Of a stretch of DNA of 64,000 nt, positions 9,141 through 16,701 are shown in pieces. Made by a program: the position numbers and the translations under genes. The stretch covers positions 5,978 to 69,977 of the forward strand of contig JBCCJA010000014.1 in assembly GCA_039045975.1 (NCBI GenBank). The letters are read 5' to 3'. This DNA is from JBCCJA01 sp039045975. GTDB lineage: Bacteria > Planctomycetota > Planctomycetia > Planctomycetales > Planctomycetaceae. Each line of letters begins with the position of its first letter. The first letter of the stretch is position 1. The notes beneath the pieces were generated by a model, which did not search any database, was not told the DNA's origin, and worked only from the letters and a program-made list of their open reading frames with translations.

Positions 9141-9179
9141 GCTCGGCCACGTCGTTCGGCGTGGTCGGGCTCTTTTTTT
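9141..9179 (+). terminator. Likely Rho-independent terminator of the secreted-protein gene
   Basis: GCTCGGCCAC (9141-9150) pairs with GTGGTCGGGC (9161-9170) through 10 positions, two of them G-T wobbles, and is followed by TCTTTTTTTA. It lies 51 bases after the stop of the preceding plus-strand gene, with one REP between them. Confidence 0.7.
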
Positions 9180-9185
9180 ATTCGT

Positions 9186-9205
9186 GGCACGAAATGCTGC
9201 CCTAC
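9186..9205 (-). repeat. REP-like element, inverted (left inner copy), overlapping the transposase stop
   Basis: Read on the minus strand it is GTAG followed by GGCAGCATTTCGTGCC, a degenerate version of the palindrome at 9864-9884. With the plus-oriented unit at 9106 it forms a head-to-head pair (a BIME-like arrangement). The TAG of its GTAG head is the stop codon of the RAYT reading frame. Confidence 0.75.
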
Positions 9206-9762
9206 GGTTCGCCGTAATCGCGGTCGGGGAACCGCGGCGGGTCGCAGTCGCCGCACGCCCAATTCTCAGGATACACGCCGTTCTTCACCCACCGATTAAA
9301 GCTCGACGCGGGCCAATCGGCCGGGCAGCGCACGAGGCCGTGTCTAACCGGATTGAAGTGGATGTAATCGAAGTGGCTCTCGAAATCTCGGTCGTCGCGA
9401 ATCACGTGTTCCCAGAACCGCGGCTGCCACACGCCGCGGCGGCGTTGCTCGGACCGACTTTCGGTCACCGCGAGTGACGTCCCGCCCGTCGCGAGATAGG
9501 CGCTCGTAAAGCGGCTTTTGATGATCCCCTAGCGTTTTGAGAAATCGTTATCGCCGGGTGGAAGCGTCCAGATCGCGTGCAGGTGATCTGGAAGGAGCAC
9601 GGCGGCGTCGAGCGTGAACGGCAACTCGGCGATCACGTCGCGGATCACCGATCCGAAGATTTCTCGAACCGCTTGGTCCCGAAAAATCGGCCGGCGACGG
9701 TGGGTCACGACGGTGAAGAAAAACGTGCCGCCGGGGACGCGGGCACGTTTGTAATCGGGCAC
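9202..9762 (-). pseudogene. REP-associated tyrosine transposase (RAYT, Y1/IS200-like), interrupted by an amber codon
   Basis: The reading frame would encode 186 residues, the normal size of RAYT proteins. The first part (9529-9762) has the RAYT opening TFFFTVVTHRRRP and the metal-binding HLH motif in LLPDHLHAIWTLPPGDNDF. It is cut by TAG at 9529-9531, after DFSKR. The same frame continues without shift into GIIKSRF and then RRGVWQPRFWEHVIRDD and DYIHFNPVRHGL, both hallmarks of the family. In relatives the interrupted position is usually Trp, so a single TGG-to-TAG change explains the break. The YIHFNPVRHG region, with Tyr as candidate nucleophile, is downstream of the stop, so no active protein is expected unless the amber codon is suppressed. 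REP palindromes flank it on both sides. Confidence 0.9.
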
Positions 9763-9812
9763 GACTTGTTTCCTTTCACCGCGGCCGCGTAGTGCACGTC
9801 ATCGGTCTTGGA

Positions 9813-9833
9813 GTAGGTCACGCATTGCGTGGC
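9813..9833 (+). repeat. REP-like element: GTAG head plus palindrome (right inner copy)
   Basis: GTAG (9813-9816) followed by GTCACGC-ATT-GCGTGGC (9817-9833). It matches the unit at 9106-9126 in the head and stem, and the flanking bases also match: both are followed by ACGATT. It lies just upstream of the transposase start. Confidence 0.85.
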
Positions 9834-9863
9834 ACGATTAACTGCGGTGCCCCACTTATCCGC

Positions 9864-9884
9864 GGCACGCCGTGCGTGCCCTAC
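9864..9884 (-). repeat. REP-like element, inverted (right outer copy)
   Basis: On the minus strand GTAG is followed by GGCACGC-ACG-GCGTGCC, a perfect 7-bp stem. It pairs with the plus-oriented unit at 9813 exactly as 9186-9205 pairs with 9106-9126, completing a symmetrical flank around the transposase gene. It lies 34 bases before the next gene's start. Confidence 0.85.
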
Positions 9885-9917
9885 GATAAATTCCAGCGAT
9901 GCCGTTATTCTTCGGCG

Positions 9918-10925
9918 ATGAAAACCATCGCCTACACCCGCAGTCTGCCGGTCGATGACCCGGCGTGCCTTGTCGATGTCGAACTCCCGGAGCCGGTCCC
10001 GGGGCCGCGAGACCTCCTCGTCGACGTGCGGGCCGTTTCGGTCAATCCGGTCGACGTGAAGGTCCGCGGGAGGAAGGATCCGGGCGGCGAGCCGGCTGTG
10101 CTCGGGTACGACGCCTCGGGCGTCGTCGTCGCCGTCGGGCCCGAGGTGACGCTGTTCGCGCCGGGCGACGAGGTCTTCTACGCCGGTGCGATCGATCGCC
10201 CCGGCACAAACGCCGAGCGGCACGTCGTCGACGAGCGGATCGCCGGGCGGAAGCCGCGGTCGCTGTCTCATGCCGACGCGGCGGCGTTGCCGCTGACCTC
10301 GATCACCGCCTGGGAGTTGCTCTTCGACCGGCTGGGCGTGCCCGAGGGCGGCGGCGACGGCGAGTCGCTGCTGATCATCGGCGGGGCCGGCGGTGTCGGG
10401 TCGGTGCTGATCCAACTCGCCCGGGCGCTGACCGGACTCCGCGTCGTCGCGACCGCGTCTCGCGACGAGACGCGGGCGTGGGTGACCGGTCTCGGGGCCC
10501 ACGATGTTGTCGATCACCGCGGCGACATGGCGGCCCAGCTGGCCGACCTCGGCCTGAAGCCGCGTTACGTCGCCGGGCTGACCGCGACCGACCGCCACTT
10601 CCCCGCGGTCGCTGACCTGATCGCCCCGCAAGGACGCTTCGGACTGATCGACGACCCCGACCCGGCCGCGATCGACATCTCGTTGTTGAAGAAGAAATCG
10701 GTATCGCTGCACTGGGAGTTCATGTTCGCCCGGTCTCTGTTCGGCACGCCCGACATGATCGAGCAGCACCGCCTGCTGAACCGCGTCGCGGACCTCGTCG
10801 ACGCCGGTTGCGTGCGCACGACCGCGAACCGTGACGGCGGGACGATGACGGCCGCGAACCTCCGCGACGCCCACCGGCTGCAGGAGAGCGGCACCGCGGT
10901 CGGCAAGACGACGCTGACTTGGTGA
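9918..10925 (+). CDS. Zinc-type alcohol dehydrogenase / NADPH:quinone reductase family protein
   Basis: A 335-residue medium-chain dehydrogenase/reductase. The N-terminal GroES-like domain contains VDVRAVSVNPVDVKVR and the core GYDASGVVVAVG; the Rossmann dinucleotide motif is IIGGAGGVGSVLIQLA (about residues 154-169). The sequence fits the MDR subgroup that begins MKxIxYxxSLP, usually annotated as zinc-binding alcohol dehydrogenase but closer to quinone oxidoreductases and lacking a structural zinc cluster. The ATG at 9918 is chosen because the frame is open to 9792 only by reading through a REP palindrome, and MKTIAYTRSLP matches the family N-terminus. It precedes a nitroreductase by 37 bases, probably one operon. 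Confidence 0.88.
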   Translation: MKTIAYTRSLPVDDPACLVDVELPEPVPGPRDLLVDVRAVSVNPVDVKVRGRKDPGGEPAVLGYDASGVVVAVGPEVTLFAPGDEVFYAGAIDRPGTNAERHVVDERIAGRKPRSLSHADAAALPLTSITAWELLFDRLGVPEGGGDGESLLIIGGAGGVGSVLIQLARALTGLRVVATASRDETRAWVTGLGAHDVVDHRGDMAAQLADLGLKPRYVAGLTATDRHFPAVADLIAPQGRFGLIDDPDPAAIDISLLKKKSVSLHWEFMFARSLFGTPDMIEQHRLLNRVADLVDAGCVRTTANRDGGTMTAANLRDAHRLQESGTAVGKTTLTW

Positions 10926-10962
10926 CCGCCGCCGGGCGGCTACAAACGGCCGGAGGAACTCG

Positions 10963-11616
10963 ATGACGCCCCCTGCCGATTTCGCCGCCGTCGTCCGCGC
11001 CCGCCGGACCGAAAAAGTGCTCGCCGATCCGGCGCAGCCTGTCACGTTCGCGCCCGAGGTCGCGGCTAAACACGACGCGGCGGTGCTCGCCGCCGTCCGT
11101 GACGCCGGCTGGGCCCCGTTCCATTACGACCGCAAGGCCGACGGCGTGGTCGAGCCTTGGCGGGTGACGGTCCTGGAACACGCCGCATGCCGGACGGTCG
11201 CGGGCCGACTGCCCGAGTGGCTCGGTGACGCGGTCGGGAAGCTGCCGGCGATGTTCGCGGCGTGCGGGTCGGCGGTCGTCGTCAGCTGGCTGCCGCAGTT
11301 CCGCGACGGAGAGAAGCCCGCGACCGCGACCGAGGTCAACGTCGACGACGAGCACCTCGCGGCCGCGTCGGCGTACACGCAGACGCTGCTGCTGTCGCTG
11401 ACGGCGGGCGGCTTCGGGACGTACTGGTCGAGCGGCGGGAAGCTGCGGACGTCGGAGCCCGGCCGTGCGGCGTTCGGCCTCGAACCGATCGCGCGGATGC
11501 TCGCGATCGTGTTCGTCGATTACCCCGAGTCGAAGGATTTCCCGGTCGAGCGGGTGCCCGGCAAGCACCGCGACCGCCGGGGCGACGGCTGGCTGACGCG
11601 GGCGTCACTCGATTGA
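10963..11616 (+). CDS. Nitroreductase family protein
   Basis: A 217-residue flavoprotein-like protein. The opening AAVVRARRTEKVLADPAQP carries the Arg pair that contacts FMN phosphate in nitroreductases, and AVRDAGWAPF matches the next helix. The late helix ASAYTQTLLLSLTAGGFGTYW is the family's conserved FMN/dimer segment. Residue EPW (about 64) is the usual substrate-site region. The protein would use NAD(P)H to reduce nitroaromatics or quinones, but the true substrate is unknown. It is co-directional with the preceding MDR oxidoreductase, 37 bases away. Confidence 0.85.
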   Translation: MTPPADFAAVVRARRTEKVLADPAQPVTFAPEVAAKHDAAVLAAVRDAGWAPFHYDRKADGVVEPWRVTVLEHAACRTVAGRLPEWLGDAVGKLPAMFAACGSAVVVSWLPQFRDGEKPATATEVNVDDEHLAAASAYTQTLLLSLTAGGFGTYWSSGGKLRTSEPGRAAFGLEPIARMLAIVFVDYPESKDFPVERVPGKHRDRRGDGWLTRASLD

Positions 11617-11650
11617 TCGAATCGCCCGCGGTCACGCATCCCGGGCGGGA

Positions 11651-13066
11651 TTAAATCTTAAAATACTCGGCCCATTCCGACTTCGGGGCCGGCGGCGAGA
11701 GGAGTGAATTCGCCGCCTCGGCCCGCGGACCGGTGAACCGCTTCGTGGCCGGGTCGAACGTCAAGGCCCCGCCGAGCCGCATCGCGACGCGACCGACGTG
11801 AATCGCCTGGACGAGCGGTGCCCCGATCTCGAACGGCGAGTTCGGTTCTTCCAGGCCTTTGCAGGCCCGCAGGAAATTTAAGATGTGCTCGTCGTAGTGA
11901 TAATGCTCCTGCTGTGTCGTCCAGCGGGCCGCGGTTTCCTTGCCTTCGAAGTCCGGGGTTTCGATCGGCTCGTCGTCGCGGGTGAACGCGTAGAGCGGCG
12001 ACGAGTGGGAATGCCCGATGTAATATTTGTCCTCGAAGTGGAACTGCTTGCCGCCGTAGAGTTTTTTACCTGTGGCCGGGATCGCGTAAATTTTTTCGGG
12101 GTCGTTATATCCGCCGTCGCGCCACTCGACCTCGATCGGTCCGCGGCGGTCGTTGGCCGGGAAGTCGAGCCTGATCGTGGACTGCTCGGGATAGAGCAGC
12201 GAATGAGGCGATTTGCGGTGCACCGCCTCGACCCGTGTCGGCAGGCCGAGTTCTAAAAACCGATGGGCCGTGTCGAGCGTGTGCGGCCCCCAGTCGCCGA
12301 ACGACCCGGCCCCGAACTCCCACCACAGGCGCCATTTCGCCGGGTGCAGCCACTTGCTGTAAGGGGCGTCGGCCCGTGGGCCGATCCACAGGTCCCACGC
12401 GACGTGCCCCGGGCGGGGCTCGGAGAAGTAGTCGTCGACCTTCGCCCGCTCGAGCGGCTTCCACCGGCGGCCCATGTTTTGGTGCGCGATGACTTTCTTC
12501 ACGCCGTCGAACAAGCCGGCCCGCTCGAACTCGATCGCCTGCCTGAGGTTTTCGGCCGAGTGGCCCTGATTGCCCATCTGCGTGAGCACGCCGAATTTCC
12601 GGGACGCGTCGAGCAGCAGCTGCGTCTCTTCAAACGTGTGGGCGAGCGGCTTCTCACAATAGAGCGCCTTGCCGCGCCGCATCGCGTCGATCGCCGGCGG
12701 GACGTGCGTGTGGTCGGGCGTGGCGACGACGACGGCGTCGATCTCGGCCTCGTGGGCGTCGAGCATCCGCCGGAAGTCGGTGTAGAACGGAACCTCCGGG
12801 TGGGCCGCGAGCGACTGCTTCGCGGTCCTGAATTCCGGGTCGATGTCGGCGAACGCGACGAACTCGGCGAGCCCGGTCGCGTCCATCGCCTCGATCAGCT
12901 GGAACCCGCGGCCGCCGATACCGACCACCGCCAGCCGCACCCGATCGGCCCCGGCCCCGGCCGCGGACGCCCGCCGCGACCCGGCCCCGACGTAGAGCCC
13001 GGCCAATCCCGCCGCCGACGTCTTCAAGAAATCGCGACGGCCGTCCGGCGTCGGTAAGTCGTTCAT
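11651..13066 (-). CDS. Tat-exported Gfo/Idh/MocA family oxidoreductase
   Basis: A 471-residue protein with a Tat leader (GRRDFLKTSAAGLAGL) and an NAD(P)-binding Rossmann start VRLAVVGIGGRG at about residue 42. The signature ALYCEKPLAHTFEE near residue 133 carries the EKP lysine of the Gfo/Idh/MocA family. A C-terminal domain of the bacterial planctomycete type follows (GDWGPHTLDTAHRF carries the conserved active-site His). Such secreted dehydrogenase-like proteins are greatly expanded in Planctomycetota and are thought to act on sugars or cyclitols outside the cytoplasm. It is convergent with the nitroreductase gene and divergent from the gene at 13329. Confidence 0.9.
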   Translation of the reverse strand: MNDLPTPDGRRDFLKTSAAGLAGLYVGAGSRRASAAGAGADRVRLAVVGIGGRGFQLIEAMDATGLAEFVAFADIDPEFRTAKQSLAAHPEVPFYTDFRRMLDAHEAEIDAVVVATPDHTHVPPAIDAMRRGKALYCEKPLAHTFEETQLLLDASRKFGVLTQMGNQGHSAENLRQAIEFERAGLFDGVKKVIAHQNMGRRWKPLERAKVDDYFSEPRPGHVAWDLWIGPRADAPYSKWLHPAKWRLWWEFGAGSFGDWGPHTLDTAHRFLELGLPTRVEAVHRKSPHSLLYPEQSTIRLDFPANDRRGPIEVEWRDGGYNDPEKIYAIPATGKKLYGGKQFHFEDKYYIGHSHSSPLYAFTRDDEPIETPDFEGKETAARWTTQQEHYHYDEHILNFLRACKGLEEPNSPFEIGAPLVQAIHVGRVAMRLGGALTFDPATKRFTGPRAEAANSLLSPPAPKSEWAEYFKI

Positions 13067-13328
13067 CGCGGGTGCCCGGTTCTATGCGTCGTGGACCGAT
13101 CCGACGATACTGATGCGTCCGCCGCTTGCAAGGAGGGTCCGGTCAGCGAAACAGGGGAGAGTTCGCCGTCTCGGTAGACGGTTCCCGCCGCACCGATTCG
13201 GCAGGGCACCGGGGTGCCGACGGTGTCAGAAATTCGGCTCGAACCGAAGAAAACCGAAGAGACTTCCCGGCCCCGCCGTTACCTTCGACGGACGCCGCCG
13301 AAATTCGCGTCTGATCCGGAGTCCCCGA

Positions 13329-14063
13329 ATGACCGCCACGGAGCCGACCTCCCGTCTCTTCGCCCTCGGTTTGATCGCCGCCGCCGGCCTGTTCGGCACG
13401 GCGGCCGAGGCCAAGACCGGCCGTATCTATTTCGAGAACCGGTCTCCCGACACGGTCGAGATCGACATCATTTATTACGTCGACGCCGCCGGTAAGAACC
13501 GCGGGCTGAGCGGCACGGTCGAGTTCGACCCGGGCGAAAAGTCGTTGATCACCTGGCGTGACGAGCCGATCTACGCCTCGAAGGTCCGCTTCACCTGCAA
13601 GTCGAAGTTCGGCACGACGACCTGGACCAGCGCCCCGAACAACTTCGACGACGACGGCGATTTGGTGATCTACCACGCCCGTGAGGTCCGCCCGCTCGTT
13701 TACGACAACCGCACCGGCGTGCCGGTCACGCTGAAGGGCAACAGCTACGTCGACGACCGCGGCCTGGAGGTCAAAGGCCCGTGGACTTGGGAGTTCGCCG
13801 CCGGCGAACGGTCCAAGTTGCTGATCGACGGCGAACTCGTGAAGGCGTCGCGGTTCGATTACACGGTGATCTACAAGGACAAGAGCGCCCGCTGGTTCGC
13901 GCGGTTCGAGGACGAGGTCAACGACGAACTCGTCGCCTTCGCGGGCTACGTGAACCGCAATTCCCGGACGACGGCGTACGGCCCGGACGGCGGCGAAGTC
14001 CGTAAGCCGCGTGATATGCCGGCGATGGACCTGAACCGTCGCAGGGAGAAGATCAAGTTCTGA
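13329..14063 (+). CDS. Exported hypothetical protein, beta-rich
   Basis: A 244-residue protein with a Sec leader (ALGLIAAAGLFGTAAEA) cut before KTGRIYFENRS. The mature part is rich in short beta strands and aromatic residues, and it repeats a theme: VRFTCKSKFGTTTWTSAP, then LVYDNRTGVPVTLKGNSYVD. The overall look is of two related beta domains. No catalytic motif or cysteine cluster is visible. The ATG at 13329 is preferred over an upstream in-frame start because it begins the signal peptide. It stands alone, divergent from the Tat oxidoreductase. Confidence 0.7.
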   Translation: MTATEPTSRLFALGLIAAAGLFGTAAEAKTGRIYFENRSPDTVEIDIIYYVDAAGKNRGLSGTVEFDPGEKSLITWRDEPIYASKVRFTCKSKFGTTTWTSAPNNFDDDGDLVIYHAREVRPLVYDNRTGVPVTLKGNSYVDDRGLEVKGPWTWEFAAGERSKLLIDGELVKASRFDYTVIYKDKSARWFARFEDEVNDELVAFAGYVNRNSRTTAYGPDGGEVRKPRDMPAMDLNRRREKIKF

Positions 14064-14077
14064 CCTCCGCGGGGCCG

Positions 14078-14419
14078 TCACGTTTCCAACGCGTCGAGGG
14101 CTTCGATGATTCGCGGCAGGTAGGTGTAGACCGGCCCGCCGCCCATCAGGACCGCCACGCCCGACGCGGAAAGCACTTCGTCACGCGTCGCGCCGTGCTT
14201 CACGGCGGCCTTCACGTGGGCGTAGATGCAGTTCTCGCATTTGATGTGTAGGCCGATCGCGACGGCGATCAGTTCTTTGGTCTTCACGTCGAGGCTGTCG
14301 GCCGCGAACGCGGCCCCGTGCAGGCCTTTGAAGCCGGTGACGAGGGCGGGCACGGCGTCGCGGACCGGCTTCATCGCGGCGGCGTTTTCGGCGTAATAGG
14401 TCTCGGCGTTGGTCGGCAT
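14078..14419 (-). CDS. Carboxymuconolactone decarboxylase / AhpD-like family protein
   Basis: A 113-residue small helical protein. The motif CENCIYAHVKAAVKHG gives the CxxC-plus-His arrangement of the AhpD/CMD fold, and KTKELIAVAIGLHIKCE is the typical preceding helix. AhpD-type members act as thiol peroxidase partners; the exact role here is not shown. The ATG at 14419 (MPTNAETYY) is chosen over an in-frame GTG/ATG start at 14464, which would add a Pro/Arg-rich extension absent from the family. It is last in a minus-strand run with the YdjY-like, hydrolase and macrodomain genes. Confidence 0.87.
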   Translation of the reverse strand: MPTNAETYYAENAAAMKPVRDAVPALVTGFKGLHGAAFAADSLDVKTKELIAVAIGLHIKCENCIYAHVKAAVKHGATRDEVLSASGVAVLMGGGPVYTYLPRIIEALDALET

Positions 14420-14494
14420 GATCGGGGTGGCAGGAGGGCAAAGTCGGAGAGGTCGTCCGATCATAGGCCGGACGGCCGGTCGACCGAGTTCGGG

Positions 14495-15397
14495 TCATTT
14501 CTCGGCGGCTTTGAGCACGACCGTCACCGCCGTGCCGCGGGGCGGCACGCGTCCGGTCCAGGCCTCGTAGACGCGTCCGGCGTTCTCGGCGGTGCTGCGT
14601 TCGGCGATGTCGATCGTCGCCGCCGGGAAGTTCGCGACGCAGACCAGTTCCCCGCCCTCGGCCCCGTACAGCCGCCGCCCGGTCGCCGGGTCGTGGAAGA
14701 AGCGGCTGCCGGCGAAGACCCACGCCGCGTCGAGCGGGACTTCGCGGGTCTGCTCGTAAAACCGCGTGATCGCGGCCCGGAACGCGACGTCGTCGCTGAG
14801 GGCGAGCAGGCCGTCGCGTTCGGCGTCGGTCATCGGGCCGTACCACGACAGTTCCCCGTAGCGCGGGTCGTGTCGCAGTTCGCTGCCCTTCGGGATCACG
14901 ACGCCCGCCGGGAGCGTCTTCAGCGGTTGCCCGAAGTAGCGGTCGATCGAACGGCGGACCCAGCTCTTCGCGTCGGCGGTCTTCGCCGTCCCGTCGGCGG
15001 CGGTCCAGCGCATTTCGATGTCGAGCTTCGGTCCCGCGGGCGGGCGGAAGCCGTCGGTGAAGTCGACCGCCGAGCCCGGCTCGAGCCCGAGCGCGAGCAG
15101 CCCCGCATGGACGGTGACGGCCGGCGTGTCGACCGCGACGATCGACTCGTGCTCTTTCGTGCCGACGCGGCAGACGAGCATCTCCAGCGGGCCCCGCTCG
15201 AGCACGACCTCGCCGCGGAGCAGCAGCTCGCCGGCGTCGCGGTCGATCGCGACCGTGCCGGCTTCATTGAGGTCGGTCGTCCCGGCCGCCGCGGCCGTCG
15301 GGACCGCGAGCATCAGCACGCAGACGGCCCAGCCAGGCGACGAGGTCGGCCGCCGCGTCGTCGGCGGCGGCGGAGAACTCGAGCGTGTGGCGGGCAT
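14495..15397 (-). CDS. YdjY-like exported protein
   Basis: About 300 residues, with a leader (GWAVCVLMLAVPTAAAA) followed by a YdjY-type domain whose core is LEMLVCRVGTKEHESIVAVD and VHAGLLALGLEPG. This domain is common in planctomycete periplasmic proteins, and its function is unknown. A later segment (GSRFFHDPATGRRLYGAEGG) is lineage specific. The start is uncertain: the ATG at 15397 has a GGGAG nine bases upstream but makes the gene overlap the hydrolase gene by 134 bases; a GTG at 15319 or ATG at 15313 would give a much shorter leader and about 50 bases overlap. Confidence 0.72.
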   Translation of the reverse strand: MPATRSSSPPPPTTRRPTSSPGWAVCVLMLAVPTAAAAGTTDLNEAGTVAIDRDAGELLLRGEVVLERGPLEMLVCRVGTKEHESIVAVDTPAVTVHAGLLALGLEPGSAVDFTDGFRPPAGPKLDIEMRWTAADGTAKTADAKSWVRRSIDRYFGQPLKTLPAGVVIPKGSELRHDPRYGELSWYGPMTDAERDGLLALSDDVAFRAAITRFYEQTREVPLDAAWVFAGSRFFHDPATGRRLYGAEGGELVCVANFPAATIDIAERSTAENAGRVYEAWTGRVPPRGTAVTVVLKAAEK

Positions 15398-16142
15398 CGG
15401 CGTACTCCCGGACGGTGACATCGGCGGCGAGCGTCTCGGCCCGGTCCCGCGTCCGCCGATTATCGACGATCTGGTCCCGCCCGGCGAGTTGGACCAGCAG
15501 CGGCATGTCGAGCCGGCCGGTCCGGGCGGCGAGGCGTCGGTCGAGTTCCGTCGTCGCCCGCAGCAGCGTCATGTCGGCCGTGCGGCGGGCGTGCGGGTCG
15601 GCGGCGATCATCGCCCGCCGGGCGGGGTCGTCGGTGAACAGGGCCGGGTCGTTAAGCGGGATCGGCACTTCGAGGTCCCCCGGGAGCAGTCGCGACGCCA
15701 GCCGCGCCGGCGCCGACGGCGTGAAACGCGAGAACAGGCCCGGGTTGACCCACGCGAGCCCCGCGACCGGCCGTCGGACCGCGACCGCCGTCGCCAACTT
15801 CGCCCCCCAGCTCACGCCGAGCAGCACGACGGGCGGGCTGACGAGTGCCGGATCGTCGAGCAGTCTTTCGACGTCGTCGATCAGCCGGTCGGCGTCGCCG
15901 GTCGCGTGTTCGCTCCAGCCCGAACCGCGGCGGTCGGGCCACAACGCCCGCCAGCCGGACGCGGCGATCGCCGCCGAAGACCGCCGGTACCAGCCGCCGT
16001 GACTTTGGATACCGTGCAGCGCGACGACGGTGCCGCGGGGCGAGGCCGCGATCGGCGGGTCGTCGCGACGGACCGTCAGGCGGACGCCGTCGCCGGCTTT
16101 TACCGCCGTGACCTTGCGGCGGATCGCGTCGCCGTCGCTCAC
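15264..16142 (-). CDS. Alpha/beta hydrolase
   Basis: A 292-residue alpha/beta-fold hydrolase. GTVVALHGIQSHGGW supplies the oxyanion-hole HG motif, VVLLGVSWGAKLA the nucleophile elbow GxSxG with Ser, LLVQLAGRDQIVDN the likely acid and DARHTLEF the catalytic His. These match the monoacylglycerol-lipase-like group of serine hydrolases; the substrate is unknown. No signal peptide is visible, so it should be cytoplasmic. The GTG at 16142 overlaps the macrodomain stop as GTGA, indicating coupled translation. The C-terminal tail runs into the start of the YdjY-like gene. Confidence 0.85.
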   Translation of the reverse strand: MSDGDAIRRKVTAVKAGDGVRLTVRRDDPPIAASPRGTVVALHGIQSHGGWYRRSSAAIAASGWRALWPDRRGSGWSEHATGDADRLIDDVERLLDDPALVSPPVVLLGVSWGAKLATAVAVRRPVAGLAWVNPGLFSRFTPSAPARLASRLLPGDLEVPIPLNDPALFTDDPARRAMIAADPHARRTADMTLLRATTELDRRLAARTGRLDMPLLVQLAGRDQIVDNRRTRDRAETLAADVTVREYADARHTLEFSAAADDAAADLVAWLGRLRADARGPDGRGGRDDRPQ

Positions 16143-16675
16143 GCGGCGTCTTCGAGCACGCGGGCGAACTGCGCGAACGTGCCCTCGTCGAACAGCACGA
16201 CGCGGACGTCGAGCGGCTCCCCGCGGCCGGCGAGGCCGTCCCGCAACGCGGCGACGATCTCCCCGGCGGCGAGGTCGACCGGATAGCCGTACACGCCGCA
16301 GCTGACGGCCGGGAACGCGATCGAGCGGCACTGATGCACCGCGGCCAGCGACAGGCACGACGCGACGCAGCCCCGCAGGGTGGCCGCCTCGTCCTGTCCC
16401 CCGCCCCACCAGACCGGCCCGACGGTGTGGAAGACGAACTTCGCGTCGAGGTCGCCGGCCCGCGTCGCGACGGCCTCGCCGGGCGGGCAGCCGCCGGGAT
16501 GGTCGCGTCGCGTCTGTTCCATCAGCGACGGTCCGGCCGCGCGGTGGATCGCGCCGTCGACCCCGCCCCCGCCGGCCAGTTCCGCGTTCGCGGCGTTCAC
16601 GATCGCGTCGACCGCGCACGTCGTGATATCACCCCGCGACAGCGTGACGGTCGAGACGCCGAACGTCCGTTGCAC
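16139..16675 (-). CDS. Macrodomain protein, YmdB-like O-acetyl-ADP-ribose deacetylase
   Basis: A 178-residue stand-alone macrodomain. VDAIVNAANAELAGGGGVDG contains the ADP-ribose-binding asparagines and glycine loop, and AIHRAAG follows as in MacroD/YmdB enzymes. FVFHTVGPVWWGG and FPAVSCGVYGYP are the other two hallmark loops. Such enzymes hydrolyse O-acetyl-ADP-ribose or remove ADP-ribose from proteins. It is the first gene of the overlapping operon with the hydrolase and is divergent from the glycosyltransferase at 16702, leaving only 26 bases for both promoters. Confidence 0.9.
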   Translation of the reverse strand: MQRTFGVSTVTLSRGDITTCAVDAIVNAANAELAGGGGVDGAIHRAAGPSLMEQTRRDHPGGCPPGEAVATRAGDLDAKFVFHTVGPVWWGGGQDEAATLRGCVASCLSLAAVHQCRSIAFPAVSCGVYGYPVDLAAGEIVAALRDGLAGRGEPLDVRVVLFDEGTFAQFARVLEDAA

Positions 16676-16701
16676 CGGTCGATCCTCCGCAGAAATCCGC
16701 C

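Noticed and set aside
9792..9917. Extended N-terminus of the MDR oxidoreductase
   Set aside because: It would translate the REP palindrome; the family start is the ATG at 9918.
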